A stretch of 64,000 nucleotides of DNA from Eimeria necatrix (Eukaryota; Apicomplexa; Conoidasida; Eucoccidiorida; Eimeriidae), in the NCBI RefSeq assembly GCF_000499385.1, contig NW_013653541.1:110688-174687 (forward strand), read 5' to 3'. Positions 47,260-57,411 of the stretch are shown here, one piece after another. The translations under genes and the position numbers were made by a program. The notes under the pieces were generated by a model. It was not told the origin of the DNA and did no database searches. It saw only the letters and a program-made list of their open reading frames with translations. Every line of letters starts with the position of its first letter. Positions within the stretch are counted from its first letter, which is position 1.

Positions 47260-49370
47260 AAGCCTATTTGCCGGTGTTGCATGCATGCATGAATGTGGCA
47301 GCATGAACTAATTGCACATTATTCCCAAGTATTACATGCATGCGCGGGCCTCTGACTGCATGCAATATTCTCCGCTGCGGCTTTTTAGGCCAGGGGGCCC
47401 CCGCTGCGGACTGTGGGGCCCCGCGGGACTCCGTCGCTCGCTGGCGGGCCTTTCCCAGAGTCGATCTGGCGGTGAGGATTTTCTCCCCAGCTGCAGCAGC
47501 AGCAGCAGACCAGTTGCTGCAGCAGAGCCTTTGCAAAGGCTTTATTGGCTTTATTGCCTTTCTTTCTAGCCCCCTCTGCTGCACTCAGAGGCCCAGCCCC
47601 AGCGCCTGCAAACACCCCCAGGGCCCCGAAACGCCTGCATGCATGCATGCATGCATGCATGCATGCGCACATGGACATGCATGTGCAAACGCGTGCACGC
47701 TTGTGCAAGCGTGTGCATGCATGCACGCATGCATGCACGCATGCATGTGCATGTACGCATGCATGCACGCATGCATGCACGCATGCATGCACCCATGCAT
47801 GCATGCATGCATGCAGTGGCGCTGCATGCAGGCCTGCGACGACTACCACCTGGTTCGGCAGGTGCTGATAGACGGGGTGGACACTGCGCTGCAGCACGGG
47901 GGCCGGCGGCGGCTTTCTCCCGCGGGGATTGGCATAGCAGTGGCGCACTTTGCGGAGCTTTCTTTTCCCGTGAGGGTAAGGCTGCTGCTGCAGCAGCAGC
48001 TGCTGCTGCTGCTGCTGCTTGCGCAGCTGCTGCAGCAGCAGCTCGAGCGCCGCCGCTGCGGACCCACGCAGGCGCTGCTGCTGAGCTTTCTGCATGCAGC
48101 AGCAGCACCCACGCCAGGAAATCCACTGGACCTGCAGGCCCTGGATTTCCGCAGCAGGGGTCGTCTGCTGCTGCCGCAGCAGCAGCAGCAGCAGCAGCTG
48201 CTGCTGCTGCAGCAGCTGCTGCGTTTTCGCCGGCCTCTGTCTGGGCCCTTGTGCAGGTCGTCGTCCCCCACTGGCTCGCACTTTGCCACAGAGAACACTC
48301 AGAGCTCTTCACCGAATCCCCCGAAAGCCTCCTGGAGGTCAGACTGCAGCACAGCCCTCGCGCTGCTGCTGCAGGCCGCAGCTGCCCTCTTGTACTTATT
48401 TCAAAAACGGAATTTGTCTTCATTTTGTTCCTTTTTAAGGGCCTGGGGAAGACAAGTGCCTTTGGACTTAGTTCAAAATCGGAATTTGTCTTCTTCAGGC
48501 CCTCAAAAAGGACAATTTGTTCCTTTTTAAGAGCCTGGGGAAGACAAGTGCCTTTGGACTTAGTGCAAAATCGGAATTTGTCTTCTTCAGGCCCTCAAAA
48601 AGGACGACTTGCTGATAGTTCTGCCTGACTCTGGCAAGGCCAACTGGTACCCCAGCAGGTCTCGGCTGAAGAATGCCTTGGGTGAGTTCATACATATTTC
48701 TCGAGCATCACACTCGAGTCTCAGCCCCCAAGCTCTCTGCATCTTTTTCTTTTAAACTGCACCCTATGCATGCACTTGCATGCATCAAATGCGTGCAAAT
48801 GGGGCATCGTTCCGTTTTCGACAAGTTCTGCATGCAGATGCCGAATACACCGTCGAGCTGTGCAAGACTTTCAATGCCGTCTACTGCTCAAACGATTTCA
48901 ACCAGTTTCTGCACCTTCTGGTAGGCTCTTATGGCATTTAAATTCCCAAAAAACTAAATTGGAGCCACGTGAAAAGTAAAACGCAACAAAAGCGATACTT
49001 CTTCGTGCAGGATGGCTCCGCTTCTGGCTACAACGACTACCTGTACATGGCGGCTCGTTCCTGCCTGTTTGCGTTTGACGGCGACGACTTTTACCACATT
49101 TTGGACTCGCTCGGTGAGAAATAAGTGCAAAAAACATTTATTTGGAACTTTTTGTGGCTTAAGTGCTGCTAGCTTCTCGCGGGCGGCTCAGCTGAGACTG
49201 GCGTCTTGTGCATACACGGACAATCTGAACGAGCCCCTAGGCACTAAGAGGAATCCCACTGAAGGCTGAAATAACTTGAAATGATAATCGGCTATTGTTT
49301 CTGCTGTTTGCACCTGGCAGGACGAGGCAAGTTCGTCGACACGCTGTTCCTCCGCAATAAAACGAATTGA
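46235..49370 (+). CDS. WWE-domain protein with a Zc3h12a-type (NYN/PIN-like) ribonuclease domain
   Basis: Seven exons join in phase to give about 353 residues: 46235-46744, 47832-47975, 48257-48337, 48591-48681, 48838-48920, 49011-49113 and 49321-49370. Exon 1 encodes a WWE domain (WAWAESHGTAAAWKPL...LLDHAYRESWG...GKSYVIDP) and then a poly-Ser tract from AGC repeats. WWE domains bind poly-ADP-ribose or ubiquitin-system partners. The remaining exons line up with the Regnase/Zc3h12a ribonuclease domain: VLIDGVDTALQHGG (first acidic motif), then VVVPHW, LLIVLPDSGKANWYPSRSR, DAEYTVELC, VYCSNDFNQFL and a C-terminal LGRGKFVDTLFLRNKTN. The Asp residues expected for metal binding (IDG, DAEY, SND) are present. 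The family's usual DGxN reads DGVD here. No CCCH zinc finger is visible. The likely role is a cytoplasmic or nuclear endoribonuclease; the substrate is unknown. Confidence 0.82.
46541..46601. repeat. AGC/CAG triplet tract in exon 1 of the WWE-NYN gene
   Basis: About 20 uninterrupted AGC triplets are read as poly-Ser in the chosen frame. The tract falls between the WWE and ribonuclease domains, so it probably acts as a flexible linker. It could instead be an unselected insertion. Confidence 0.9.
47094..47257. repeat. TA and TG dinucleotide microsatellites
   Basis: Mixed TA-rich repeats are followed by a run of about 24 TG units, within intron 1 of the WWE-NYN gene. Antisense readings give meaningless Tyr/Ile and Thr/His repeats. 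Confidence 0.9.
47633..47818. repeat. Array of TGCATGCA/GCATGC motifs in intron 1 of the WWE-NYN gene
   Basis: A near-continuous run of palindromic ATGC units, with interspersed CGCATGCA and ACGCATGC variants, occupies the last 200 bases before the exon 2 acceptor at 47831. TGCATGC(A) is a known apicomplexan promoter motif bound by ApiAP2 factors, but here it sits inside an intron as a satellite. Confidence 0.85.
48407..48604 (+). repeat. Tandem duplication (about 92 bp) carrying a 3' splice site
   Basis: The segment ending TTCTTCAG|GCCCTCAAAAAGGAC occurs twice, with candidate acceptors after 48498 and 48590. A shorter, more diverged third copy of the upstream part lies near 48395-48440. Only the downstream acceptor keeps the ribonuclease reading frame. 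The first copy would shift frame, since 92 is not a multiple of three, and end at a TGA. Confidence 0.85.
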
Positions 49371-51949
49371 ACTGACCTGGCGAGCACCGCCCAGGATCTG
49401 ACGGCGTTCACCCGCGATCTGTGGCTGAAACGATCAGCAAAAGCCATCAGCAAAACCCATCGAGAAGTGCCCCGCAGACTCTTCGCATCTCCTAGCTGTA
49501 CACATATCTGCACTGGCTCGCCGCAGCAGGACAAGCAGAGCCCACAGCCTCCGCAAATGGCGCTGTGCATAATAGGCAGCTCCAACGAAGCCTTTTCTGC
49601 TTCTCCTCTGCAACAAGGGCCTTTGCGGCACTTGAACATAACTGACATGACAGAAGCACAAGCTGCAGCGGCCTGCACCCGGCGGAGAGCTGCTGCAGTG
49701 AGCGCTGCGGCGCTCAGGCGTTTCTTGAACTCCCAGAATCCCACTTCGCCATCGACGTCCAGATGGTCCGCCTCCGTTTTATTTTTTACAAGGCTTTCCC
49801 TGAAAATAAAAATATAAATGAAAATCAGATCGCTTTCGCTTTCCCATCTCAAGCTTTCGCAGCGGCCGCCGGAAAGCTGCGCTGCTGCAGCGCCACCCGC
49901 AGTCGCCAGCAGCTCTCTCAGACTTCTCACCGTAGAGCGAAATGACAGTTGTCGCTGGCACGCCGGGCCTGTGGCCCAGCCGGAGCACTTTGTAGGGGTC
50001 TGCATGCAAATGCAAAAAGCCCCGCCAAGCCCCCGATCTTCGCACAATTGCACTCAGCAACAGCCCCCCTCAGCAGCCGGAAGAGCCAAAGTTTGCTCAC
50101 TGGGTTGGCTGGCAGCTCGTTGAACCAGACTTTCGATTTCGGTCTCCAGCTCCATGCGGAAAGAGTCCAAATCCTGAACGCCAAGAAGCAGCGCAGCGGG
50201 AAACGCGGACTCGGGAACTGCGAACTCTTTTGCTGATCTCCGCAAATAAACCAACTCGACAATTCAAATTCTTCTTCGGCTCTAACGCACTTCAAAGTCT
50301 TCCGTCAGAATGGGAATAGCTTCGTCGAAACCTTCCTGAGAAACGCGCTTCGCAGCTCGTAGTGGAAAACCTCAGAAGCAAGAAGCAGCAAACAACTCTT
50401 CCGAACTCCCCTTCCCCGAGACAAACATTAATAGACACTTGTGCTGCACTTGAGTGGAAAATCTCAAGAAAGCAGCAAATGACTTCTCTAAAACTTGCTT
50501 TCCCGAGATAAGCAGCGCCAGGCACTCACAGGCTGGTTCAACACAACGGCGACATCCGCGGTGGGAAGGTGGCATAAAATGACACCTAAAAACAGACAAA
50601 GACACAAAGTTCGTCCAGTCTTGCATTTGAATTGCCTTGAGACGAAGTTGAAAAGTGGAACTCTAAAGTTCTCAACGGAACTTTCGGGTTCTCAACGGCG
50701 CCCGCGCCTCCGCGCTGTCTCACCCCGCCCGGTCTTCAAAATTGTTTCGACTTCTTCAGATAAGTTTCGACTTCTTCAGACGCCCCCTCCTGAAAAGCAA
50801 CAGAAGATTCCGAAAAAAAGCAAAAGTTGCAAAGATGGCGATACACCTGCCCGGTGGCTGCGCCAGTGCCGCTCCACTTCGCAGAAAACTGCCTTTCCAG
50901 ACACTATTCAAAAGCTGCAGTGAAATTGCGGACCACAGAGCTGACTGTCACTTCCTTCCGCAGCTCTCTGGTGGGTCTTTTGGCCTTCGATCCTCGCGGG
51001 AGAGCACGCAGCGGACTGTACTGATCTTCCCTGGCCACTGAAAGCAGCAAAACGCAAAGAGAAAGGAAGCCACAAGAGGGTAGGAAGCTGCAAGAGGCTG
51101 AAGGCGGACTTTGTGGTTAAATAAACTTCGCGCACAGACTCACGCTGCAGCAGGAACTTCCCGTAGCCTTCAAGGGTGACCACCTTGAACGGGTTGTGTT
51201 CTGCAAAACGTGCAAACCCCCGCGGAAACACGAACTGAATTCTCTTGACGTCCAGGCCTTTAACTGCGCATTTGGCTCAAATTAATTAAATTCAAATAAT
51301 GTTTAACAGCACTTCAGCAGCAGATGAACAACGCCGCGATCAGCACTCACCGCCTTCCTCCAGCTCCCTCGCCGGCACCTTCTGCAGAGCCTCTTCGACA
51401 AATCCAGCAGCCACGGGAGAAAACTCTTTCTGCGACTCGCAGCAAACACAAAAAGGAGAATCCAGTGAGAAAGATTCCTCTTCAGGGAGCCAAGTTCGAA
51501 AGTTCAAAATTCAAGAAATTCAAGAAAGAAAGCCTTACCCGCAGCGGCGCCAGGGGGTGCGAGGCCAGCTCCTCTTCGGGCAGCCACGGGTCCTACGCAG
51601 AAAGAAAGAACATTCAAAGTCTTATTCACTTTTTTGAAATGCAGAAACTTTTAAAATGCAGAAACTTCAAACTGACACGCGGAAAGCTGCAAGATTCCGT
51701 GCGCCAAAGCCCTACAGGAATTGCCGTGATCAGAAAGGTGTCGAATTTCCCCGGCTGACTGCTCGATGGCCTTCTGAACTCCATTGTTCCTGAAGATCGC
51801 AAACAATTTCGAAATAAAAGATTTAAATTGCATTTAATTTTCAAATTTTTTTCTGTTTCCACCTTTCCTGTTTCTCTCTTCAGCTGTTCTGAATTCCCTG
51901 CAAGCCCGCCGCCCAGCTCACCGCCGTGAACCACTATATTCTCAAACAT
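49292..51949 (-). CDS. Unrecognised many-exon gene, possibly DENN-like at its N-terminus, with an EF-hand-like motif
   Basis: A minus-strand gene starting MFENIVVHGG at 51949, with small exons and phase-consistent junctions: 51949 to about 51919, about 51775-51714, about 51593-51540 (DPWLPEEELASHPLAPLR), about 51430-51350 (KEFSPVAAGFVEEALQKV), and about 51264-51148 (VKGLDVKRIQFVFPRGFARF, then EGYGKFLLQR). Less certain exons follow near 51010, 50890, 50560, 50330 and 50250-50110 (LVYLRRSAKEFAVPESAF). An exon near 49780 carries HLDVDGEVGFWEF, an EF-hand-like loop with His in place of the first Asp. The opening FENIVVHG and a later IQFVFPRG recall an upstream-DENN domain, but this is weak. The 3' end given is the next in-frame stop and would overlap the last WWE-NYN exon antisense, so the true end is probably upstream of it. 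Confidence 0.55.
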
Positions 51950-52013
51950 TGCCTCTGTGTCCTGTGCAGATCAAGCAGCAAAAGAAATCGAAGAAGTTCT
52001 TCTTTTCTTCTTT

Positions 52014-52085
52014 AAGAAGTTCTTATTGAAAAGAGGAAATCGAAGAAGTTCTTCTTTTCTTCCTCTTTTCAAATAAGAACTTCTT
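52014..52085. repeat. Inverted repeat (about 26-nt arms) between two minus-strand genes
   Basis: The arm at 52014-52039 is the near-perfect reverse complement of 52060-52085, with a 20-base loop. Overlapping direct copies of a GAAGAAGTTCTTC-type motif occur at 51988 and 52040. It lies between the start of the DENN-like gene and the end of the poly-Ala membrane-protein gene. Confidence 0.8.
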
Positions 52086-52112
52086 CAGTTTCCTCTTTTC
52101 AAGTAATTCCGT

Positions 52113-52240
52113 TTATTCAACTTTGCATGCACCGGAGTTGCAAAAAAGTTGAAATTTGCAAAATGCGGAATTTCGGGAACTTTTGCAAAAGGGCTTTCTG
52201 CCCACCGGGCCAGCGAACGAAGTGGGCGAATTGTACCCAG

Positions 52241-52286
<46 letters not shown>

Positions 52287-52614
52287 TTGAGCAGCAGAGC
52301 CGTCTTTCCAGCGCCGTGACCACTGGACCACGTTTGGCGGCAGCTCGAAGTCCTGCTGCTGCTGCGGCTTCGCGTCTCGGAGCTTCTTGGGAAGATCCCA
52401 ATCTCCGAACTCGCCGCTGGACTCCTCTGCTTCTTCATCTGCATCTAAATCTTCTTCATCTTCTTCTTCTTCTGAACTGTCTTCATCATAATTTGAATTC
52501 AACTCTCCTTCGGAGTCGGAGTTGAACTCCTCGGGCTCGCTGCTGCTGCTGCTGCTGCGGCTGCGCAGCCGCTTGCGCCGCAGCAAGTAGCACGTCAGCA
52601 CGGCAAACAGCACT

Positions 52615-52650
<36 letters not shown>

Positions 52651-52784
52651 CTCTGCGCCTTCGCACGCGAAGACGGCGGGTACAGCACTTGGCCCCGCAC
52701 GCTGCCTTCGTACTGAACAGCAGGGGCTTCTCCGCGGATGTCCACGTTGAACCACAAGTCCAGCATGTCTTCTTGTCCCGCCAT
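52113..52784 (-). CDS. Small single-pass membrane protein with a poly-Ala-containing TM segment
   Basis: A single open frame of 223 residues from ATG 52784. The first 45 residues are a short folded or luminal part (MAGQEDMLDLWFNVDIRGEA...). A run of about 12 Ala encoded by GCT/GCA-type triplets leads into VLFAVLTCYLLRRKRLRSR, which together form one TM helix with a basic stop-transfer. A Ser run follows, then a very acidic region (EDSSEEEEDEEDLDADEEAE), then WDLPKKLRDAKP and a second poly-Ala stretch. There is no signal peptide, so topology is uncertain. I do not recognise the family. The C-terminal 40 residues after the second Ala run may be intron or UTR rather than protein. Confidence 0.5.
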
Positions 52785-52794
52785 GTTTGCGGGT

Positions 52795-52840
<46 letters not shown>

Positions 52841-52869
52841 CAGCTGCTGCTGCTGCTCCGCGCCTCGCC

Positions 52870-52987
52870 GGCGAGGGGTTAGGGTTTGGGTTTGGCTCCG
52901 CCGCGGCGCGAGCGCCGGCGCCAGGCGGGCACGCGGGCGAGGCGCTGGGGCTTAGGGTTTAGGGTTTAGGGTTTAGGGTTTAGGGTT
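52870..52987 (+). repeat. Interstitial telomere-like repeats, G-rich strand on plus
   Basis: GGGTTAGGGTTTGGGTTTGG near 52875 and about five clean TTTAGGG units at 52950-52987 lie just upstream of the poly-Ala membrane-protein gene. The orientation is opposite to all telomere-like tracts further right. Confidence 0.9.
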
Positions 52988-54182
52988 TGCAGCCCCAGGC
53001 AGGCACGCCGCCCGCCTTCGGCTGCAGAGCGCTGCTGCGCGGCTCCCCACGCGGGCTGCTGCAGTTGAACGGCGAGAAATGGAACTTTTGGAGAAGAGAA
53101 ATGGACTTGTTCATTTGATGTTTGCAAACGGAGGAAAAATAAAAGAAAAAGAAAGTTGTGAAGCCTCCCCGCCGCAGCGTCGACGCGAAAGTTCAAGTTT
53201 CCCGCAGGGGGGCTGCGGTGTCCAGACTCCGAAAACGCGCGCGAAAGCGTTTTCCTTTTTATTCAAAATTTCAAAAAGCTGCTGCTAAACACTTTTTGAA
53301 AAGAAAGGCTACGGAGAAAGACAGCAGCAGCAGCCTGCTGCTTCCACTCCGGGCACTGGCGGCATTCAGGAAAGCTGCGCTTCGGGGGCTCTGCTTCGGA
53401 CTTCTGCGGCAAGCCGAGTCGCGGGAAAAGAAATTAAATTGGGAAATTTTGAAAAAGACGCAAAAGAACTCTGTCTGAAGCTGCTGCTGCTGCTGCTGCT
53501 GCTGCTGCAGCACGAGATCGTGCTCGATCGTGCTCAGTACAGACGCAAGTCCTGCTTCGTTGCCTCCGATTCAACTTCCAGCTTCGAGAACGAGCCCCCC
53601 CGCCCGCATTTCTTCTTTTTTTTTATTTTTTCTTTTTAATTTGCAATTAAATTCAACAAAACGGCTTTTTCAAACTTCAAAACGGGCCAACACAGCCCGC
53701 CCAGCGCCCCGGGGGGATGGACCCTGTGCTGCAGTGCCTTTCCAGTGACTTGTGCTGCTGCTGCTGCTGCGCCTCCCGGCCCCGTTTCCGCGTCTTTCCT
53801 CTTCAAATTGCAACTTTTAAACATTAAACGACTTTTCCAAACACAAAAAGGTATTTATTTCTCAAAGTGGCTTCTCCAACCCCCCCCCCGGGGCCAGACA
53901 CAGGCAGATCCCGACACACGGTCACGGACCACAGGAGGCCAGGCCCCATCCCCGCCGCTTGCCTCTTTCCCCAGCTCCGACTTGTCTTTTTTTCTTCTTT
54001 TTCTTTTAATTGGCATTTAATTAAAGCCTTTAACAGTCCCTAAAGAAACAACCTGAAAAGCCCCACTCAATTCTGCAGCTCCTGCCAAGTCCTCGCAACT
54101 AAAGCCCCAAGGCCTTTTCAAAAATATGAAATGCAAAAAAAAACATTTTTTGCATGCGCTGTTGCTGGCGGCCCTTAGCCGC

Positions 54183-54200
54183 CAGGTGTATAGACACCTG
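54183..54200. repeat. Palindrome CAGGTGT-ATAG-ACACCTG
   Basis: Perfect 7-nt inverted arms with a 4-nt spacer, in non-coding sequence. It belongs to the GGTGT-N4-ACACC set described in the findings. Confidence 0.85.
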
Positions 54201-54556
54201 CGGGCTGACACAAATGCCAAAAAAGACCATTTCAAGAACTGCTGCTTCAGTCTCAGTTGTTTTGCAGGTTAAAGGGGTCTTTTCGAGCTGCTGCACTTCT
54301 TTTTAATCCCAAAAGATGCAGCAAAACCTCAAAAAAGAAAAAAGGAAATTAAATGAAGTGAAGCTGCGCTGTTCAACTTTCGAAACGTTTCACGCAGCAG
54401 CTGTCCGTACACCCTGGCTCTCTTCCGCCGCGCACTTGATCTGGCCTTTGCCCCTCCATTAATGAATTCTTCAAAAATGAAATTAAATGATTAATTGCAA
54501 AATTTTAGTTATATTGCAATATTGCAATTTGTTCAGATTGCAGCTGCGGGCTCTGC

Positions 54557-54570
54557 GGTGTACGTACACC
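54557..54570. repeat. Palindrome GGTGTACGTACACC
   Basis: A perfect 14-nt palindrome in the repeat-rich spacer. Its core is identical to those at 56191 and 60178. Confidence 0.9.
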
Positions 54571-55199
54571 TGGAGCCGCCCCCCCTGCCCCCACTTCTGC
54601 ACTTTTCAGTTCTCGAAATTCATTTCATTTTTCCAAAATTCAAAAAGAGACTTTTATTTGCAGCAGCTGCTGCAGGCCCGTAAAGCCTTTACGAAGCAGC
54701 AGCAGCTACCTGTAAAATAAAACTTGAGAAGCAGCAGCAGCACCAGCAGCAGCACCAGCAGCACCTGCAGCAGCAGCAGCAGCAGCAGCAGCAGCCGCAG
54801 CAGCAACAAACTTTCTTCTTGTTGGGAGGCAGCAGCAAACTCTTTTCCTGTTTTTGGACCTGCATGCAACAAAAAGTGTTTTTTTATTTTCTGAAAGACT
54901 TCTTTTGGCCCCCGTGAAAGCAGCTCTTCGGGTGTCACTACACCTCATTGCGGCCGCGCCGCTGCCACTTTTCTGATTTTTGAAAAGTTTATTTTAATTC
55001 TTTTTTTTTAAATTAAATAAAAAGAAAATAAACTACTGCATGCGAGTAGCAGAGGAGAGCGGAGCTGGGGCTATGAGCACTGAGGAAAGCTGCAGCAGCA
55101 ACAGCAGCAGCAACAGCAGCAGCAACAGCAGCAGCAGCAACAACAACACAACAACAGCAGCAGCAGCAACAACAGCAGCAACAGCAGCAGCAGCAGCAG

Positions 55200-55226
55200 C
55201 AACCCTAAACCCTAAACCCTAAACCC
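55200..55226 (+). repeat. Telomere-like AAACCCT units
   Basis: Three to four units of AAACCCT (C-rich on plus) directly follow a CAG/CAA-rich stretch. It is a short interstitial copy in the spacer upstream of the dikinase. Confidence 0.9.
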
Positions 55227-55375
55227 CTGAAGAGGAGCCGCTTTGCTGTTGCCACTTCAGACCAGCAGCTGCCCGTGCGCACTGCGGCCCGCTGCAGCAG
55301 GCAGCAGCTTGCTGCTGCAGCGGCAGTTTGCTGCTGCAGTGGCTGCCGACTGCTGCAGTGGCAGCTAGCCGCTGC

Positions 55376-55486
55376 AGCAGCAGCTGCAGCAGCCGCTGCT
55401 GCAGCCGCTGCAGCAGCAGCTGCAGCAGCAGCTGCAGCAGCAGCTGCAGCAGCAGCTGCAGCAGCAGCTGCAGCTGCTGCTGCAGC
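55376..55486. repeat. Tandem GCAGCAGCTGCA array
   Basis: CAG triplets are regularly interrupted by CTG, creating repeated PstI-like CTGCAG and PvuII-like CAGCTG palindromes every 12-15 bases. The array is self-complementary on both strands and can fold back on itself. Confidence 0.85.
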
Positions 55487-55877
55487 AACAAAGAGACAAA
55501 ATGAATGACAAAAAACCATTAAATTGCAGCAGCAGCGCTCCCTGAGGCAGCAAAAAGTAGAAAGTGGAAAAGTGAACAGAATGAATAGGCCCTGTTTGGA
55601 TTTGGTGTTCAGACAGCATATAATTATTTGATTTATTTGTTTTTATTTATTTTTTGTTTTATTTTATTTTTTTTAATTTGATTTCACTTTGTTTCATTTC
55701 GGTTGTTTATATTTGACTCTATGCCTGTTTGTGTGGACTTGACTCTATTCATTAATTCTTTCCTCTTCTTTTTATTAATTAAAATTTTGTTTAGTCCTTC
55801 ATTTTCAATTAATTTTAATTTATTTGTTTGAAGTTGTTTGGCCCCCTTGGGGAGGGAAAACCCTGTCTTCTGAACAC

Positions 55878-56020
55878 CAAACCCAAACCCCTAAACCCTA
55901 ATTGCAACAAACCCTAACCCTAATTGCTAAACCCTCAAACAGAGGTCAAAGCCCCGCAGCCCGTCCAAACCCTAGCGACTAAACCCTCGCCCTAAACCCT
56001 CGTCCTAAACCCTAAAAGGC
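55878..56020 (+). repeat. Degenerate telomere-like patch
   Basis: AAACCCTAA, AAACCCAAAC and AAACCCTCG variants are scattered through about 140 bases, C-rich on plus. The degeneracy suggests an old array. Confidence 0.8.
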
Positions 56021-56190
56021 GGTTTAGAGGTTCCCTCGGGGTGGCAGCAGTGCCCAGCAGCCCTCGCCAGCCATTCTGTGTTGCGTAGAGGTTTTAGAAT
56101 TCATTTTGGATTAAAAATAAATGCAAAGTGAAACATTTGGCGTTGAGGAAGTGCAGAAGGGAGTGGAGGCGGTTTGTGCAAGAGTGTGGA

Positions 56191-56202
56191 GTGTACGTAC
56201 AC
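56191..56202. repeat. Palindrome GTGTACGTACAC
   Basis: A perfect 12-nt palindrome, flanked by A on the left and CG on the right. Same core as the copies at 54557 and 60178. Confidence 0.85.
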
Positions 56203-56941
56203 CGCAGCGGGCTGTGCAGTTTCTGAACAGATCAGCTCGCGGGGAGCTGAAGAGCTCATTTTCGTTTTTAGTGGGAGGCGACAAGAGAAACAAAGCAGTT
56301 CTTTGGCATTTAAGCATCTCTTTTGGATTTTACGAGAGAAAAGGAGTTCTTTTTGCGGGCAATTGGTGCGCAATCGAGCTGTTCAGCTTTCCGTGATCGC
56401 AGCAGCAGGTGTGTTGGCTGCTCGCGGCGACTCCGCAGCGAAGCCGCCTCTGTGGAAGCGCAAAGAACACAACTGGCGGCTCAAATGTATTTATTTAAAT
56501 TTATTTTCCAAAAAGGAGTTGGGGCGGCGGCGGGAACGGGGTGAGCGGCTCTGGTGCATGGAGGCGCCGGGCGCTCGCGGTGCGGCTGCGGCGGTCTGGG
56601 GCTGCGACTGCGCCGCCTTTGCAGGTTTTCGGGATATTAAATAGAGTTTTTTGCACATTTTTGCAAAAAGATTCGCCAAGTGCTGCTGGTTTCGAGAGAC
56701 AACGGCGAACTGGCGCTTCCCGCCCCGGCGGCAGCAGCTGCTGGCCCGGCGGCGCCCGCGACAGCAGACAGCTGCAGCATGCACGCAGCAGCTGCTGCTC
56801 CCGCCTTTTGTCTTTTTTCCCTTTCGAAACTTCAAAAGTCTTTTCTTTTTCACTGACTAAACCTCCAAACTCCCCCGCGGAGCTGCAGCGGGGGTGGGGC
56901 CCCACGGACTGCGCCAGCTCGCCCCCGCCTGCGCCCCTTCG

Positions 56942-56982
<41 letters not shown>

Positions 56983-57041
56983 CCCTTCCAGCAGCAGCTG
57001 CTGCCCTTTTCGGGTTCCGCGGCGGTCCGGCTCTGCGCTGA

Positions 57042-57055
57042 GGTGTACGGACACC
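57042..57055. repeat. Palindrome GGTGT-ACGG-ACACC
   Basis: Five-nucleotide perfect arms with a 4-nt spacer, about 370 bases upstream of the chosen dikinase start. Confidence 0.8.
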
Positions 57056-57221
57056 GCAGCAGCCCGCAAGCGAGTCTTCGGCGCTGCTGAACTTCTCACT
57101 TTTCTTCTATTCCTCTTTTGCTGCTGCTGCACACTTTGGCTTCTTCAGCAGCAGCAGCAGCAGCAGCAGGCCCTCCCGCCTCCGCCGCCTGCCTTCCCCC
57201 TTGCCTTTCCTCCCTCCCTCC

Positions 57222-57254
<33 letters not shown>

Positions 57255-57374
57255 GCAGCAGCAGCAGCAGCAGCAGCAGCACCGTCGCTGCGCCTGCTCC
57301 CCCGCCCCTCCCCCTTTGTCCCCGCGGCTGCCGCTGCTGCTGCTGCGGGATTGCGAGTTCCCGCCGCCGCCGCC

Positions 57375-57411
<37 letters not shown>

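Larger units (their letters stand above)
52988..57117. other. Repeat-rich spacer without a recognised gene
   Basis: About 4.1 kb contains AT-rich low-complexity DNA, CAG/CTG tracts, telomere-like patches and four of the GGTGT-N4-ACACC palindromes. Open frames here are mostly homopolymer artefacts. Isolated short exons of unknown genes cannot be excluded, nor can an unseen 5' exon of the dikinase. Confidence 0.5.

Noticed and set aside
47385..48423. Long open frames on both strands across the WWE-NYN introns
   Set aside because: They consist of His/Met/Cys or Ala/Gln repeats from ATGC and CAG arrays. The phase-matched ribonuclease exons explain the conserved sequence.
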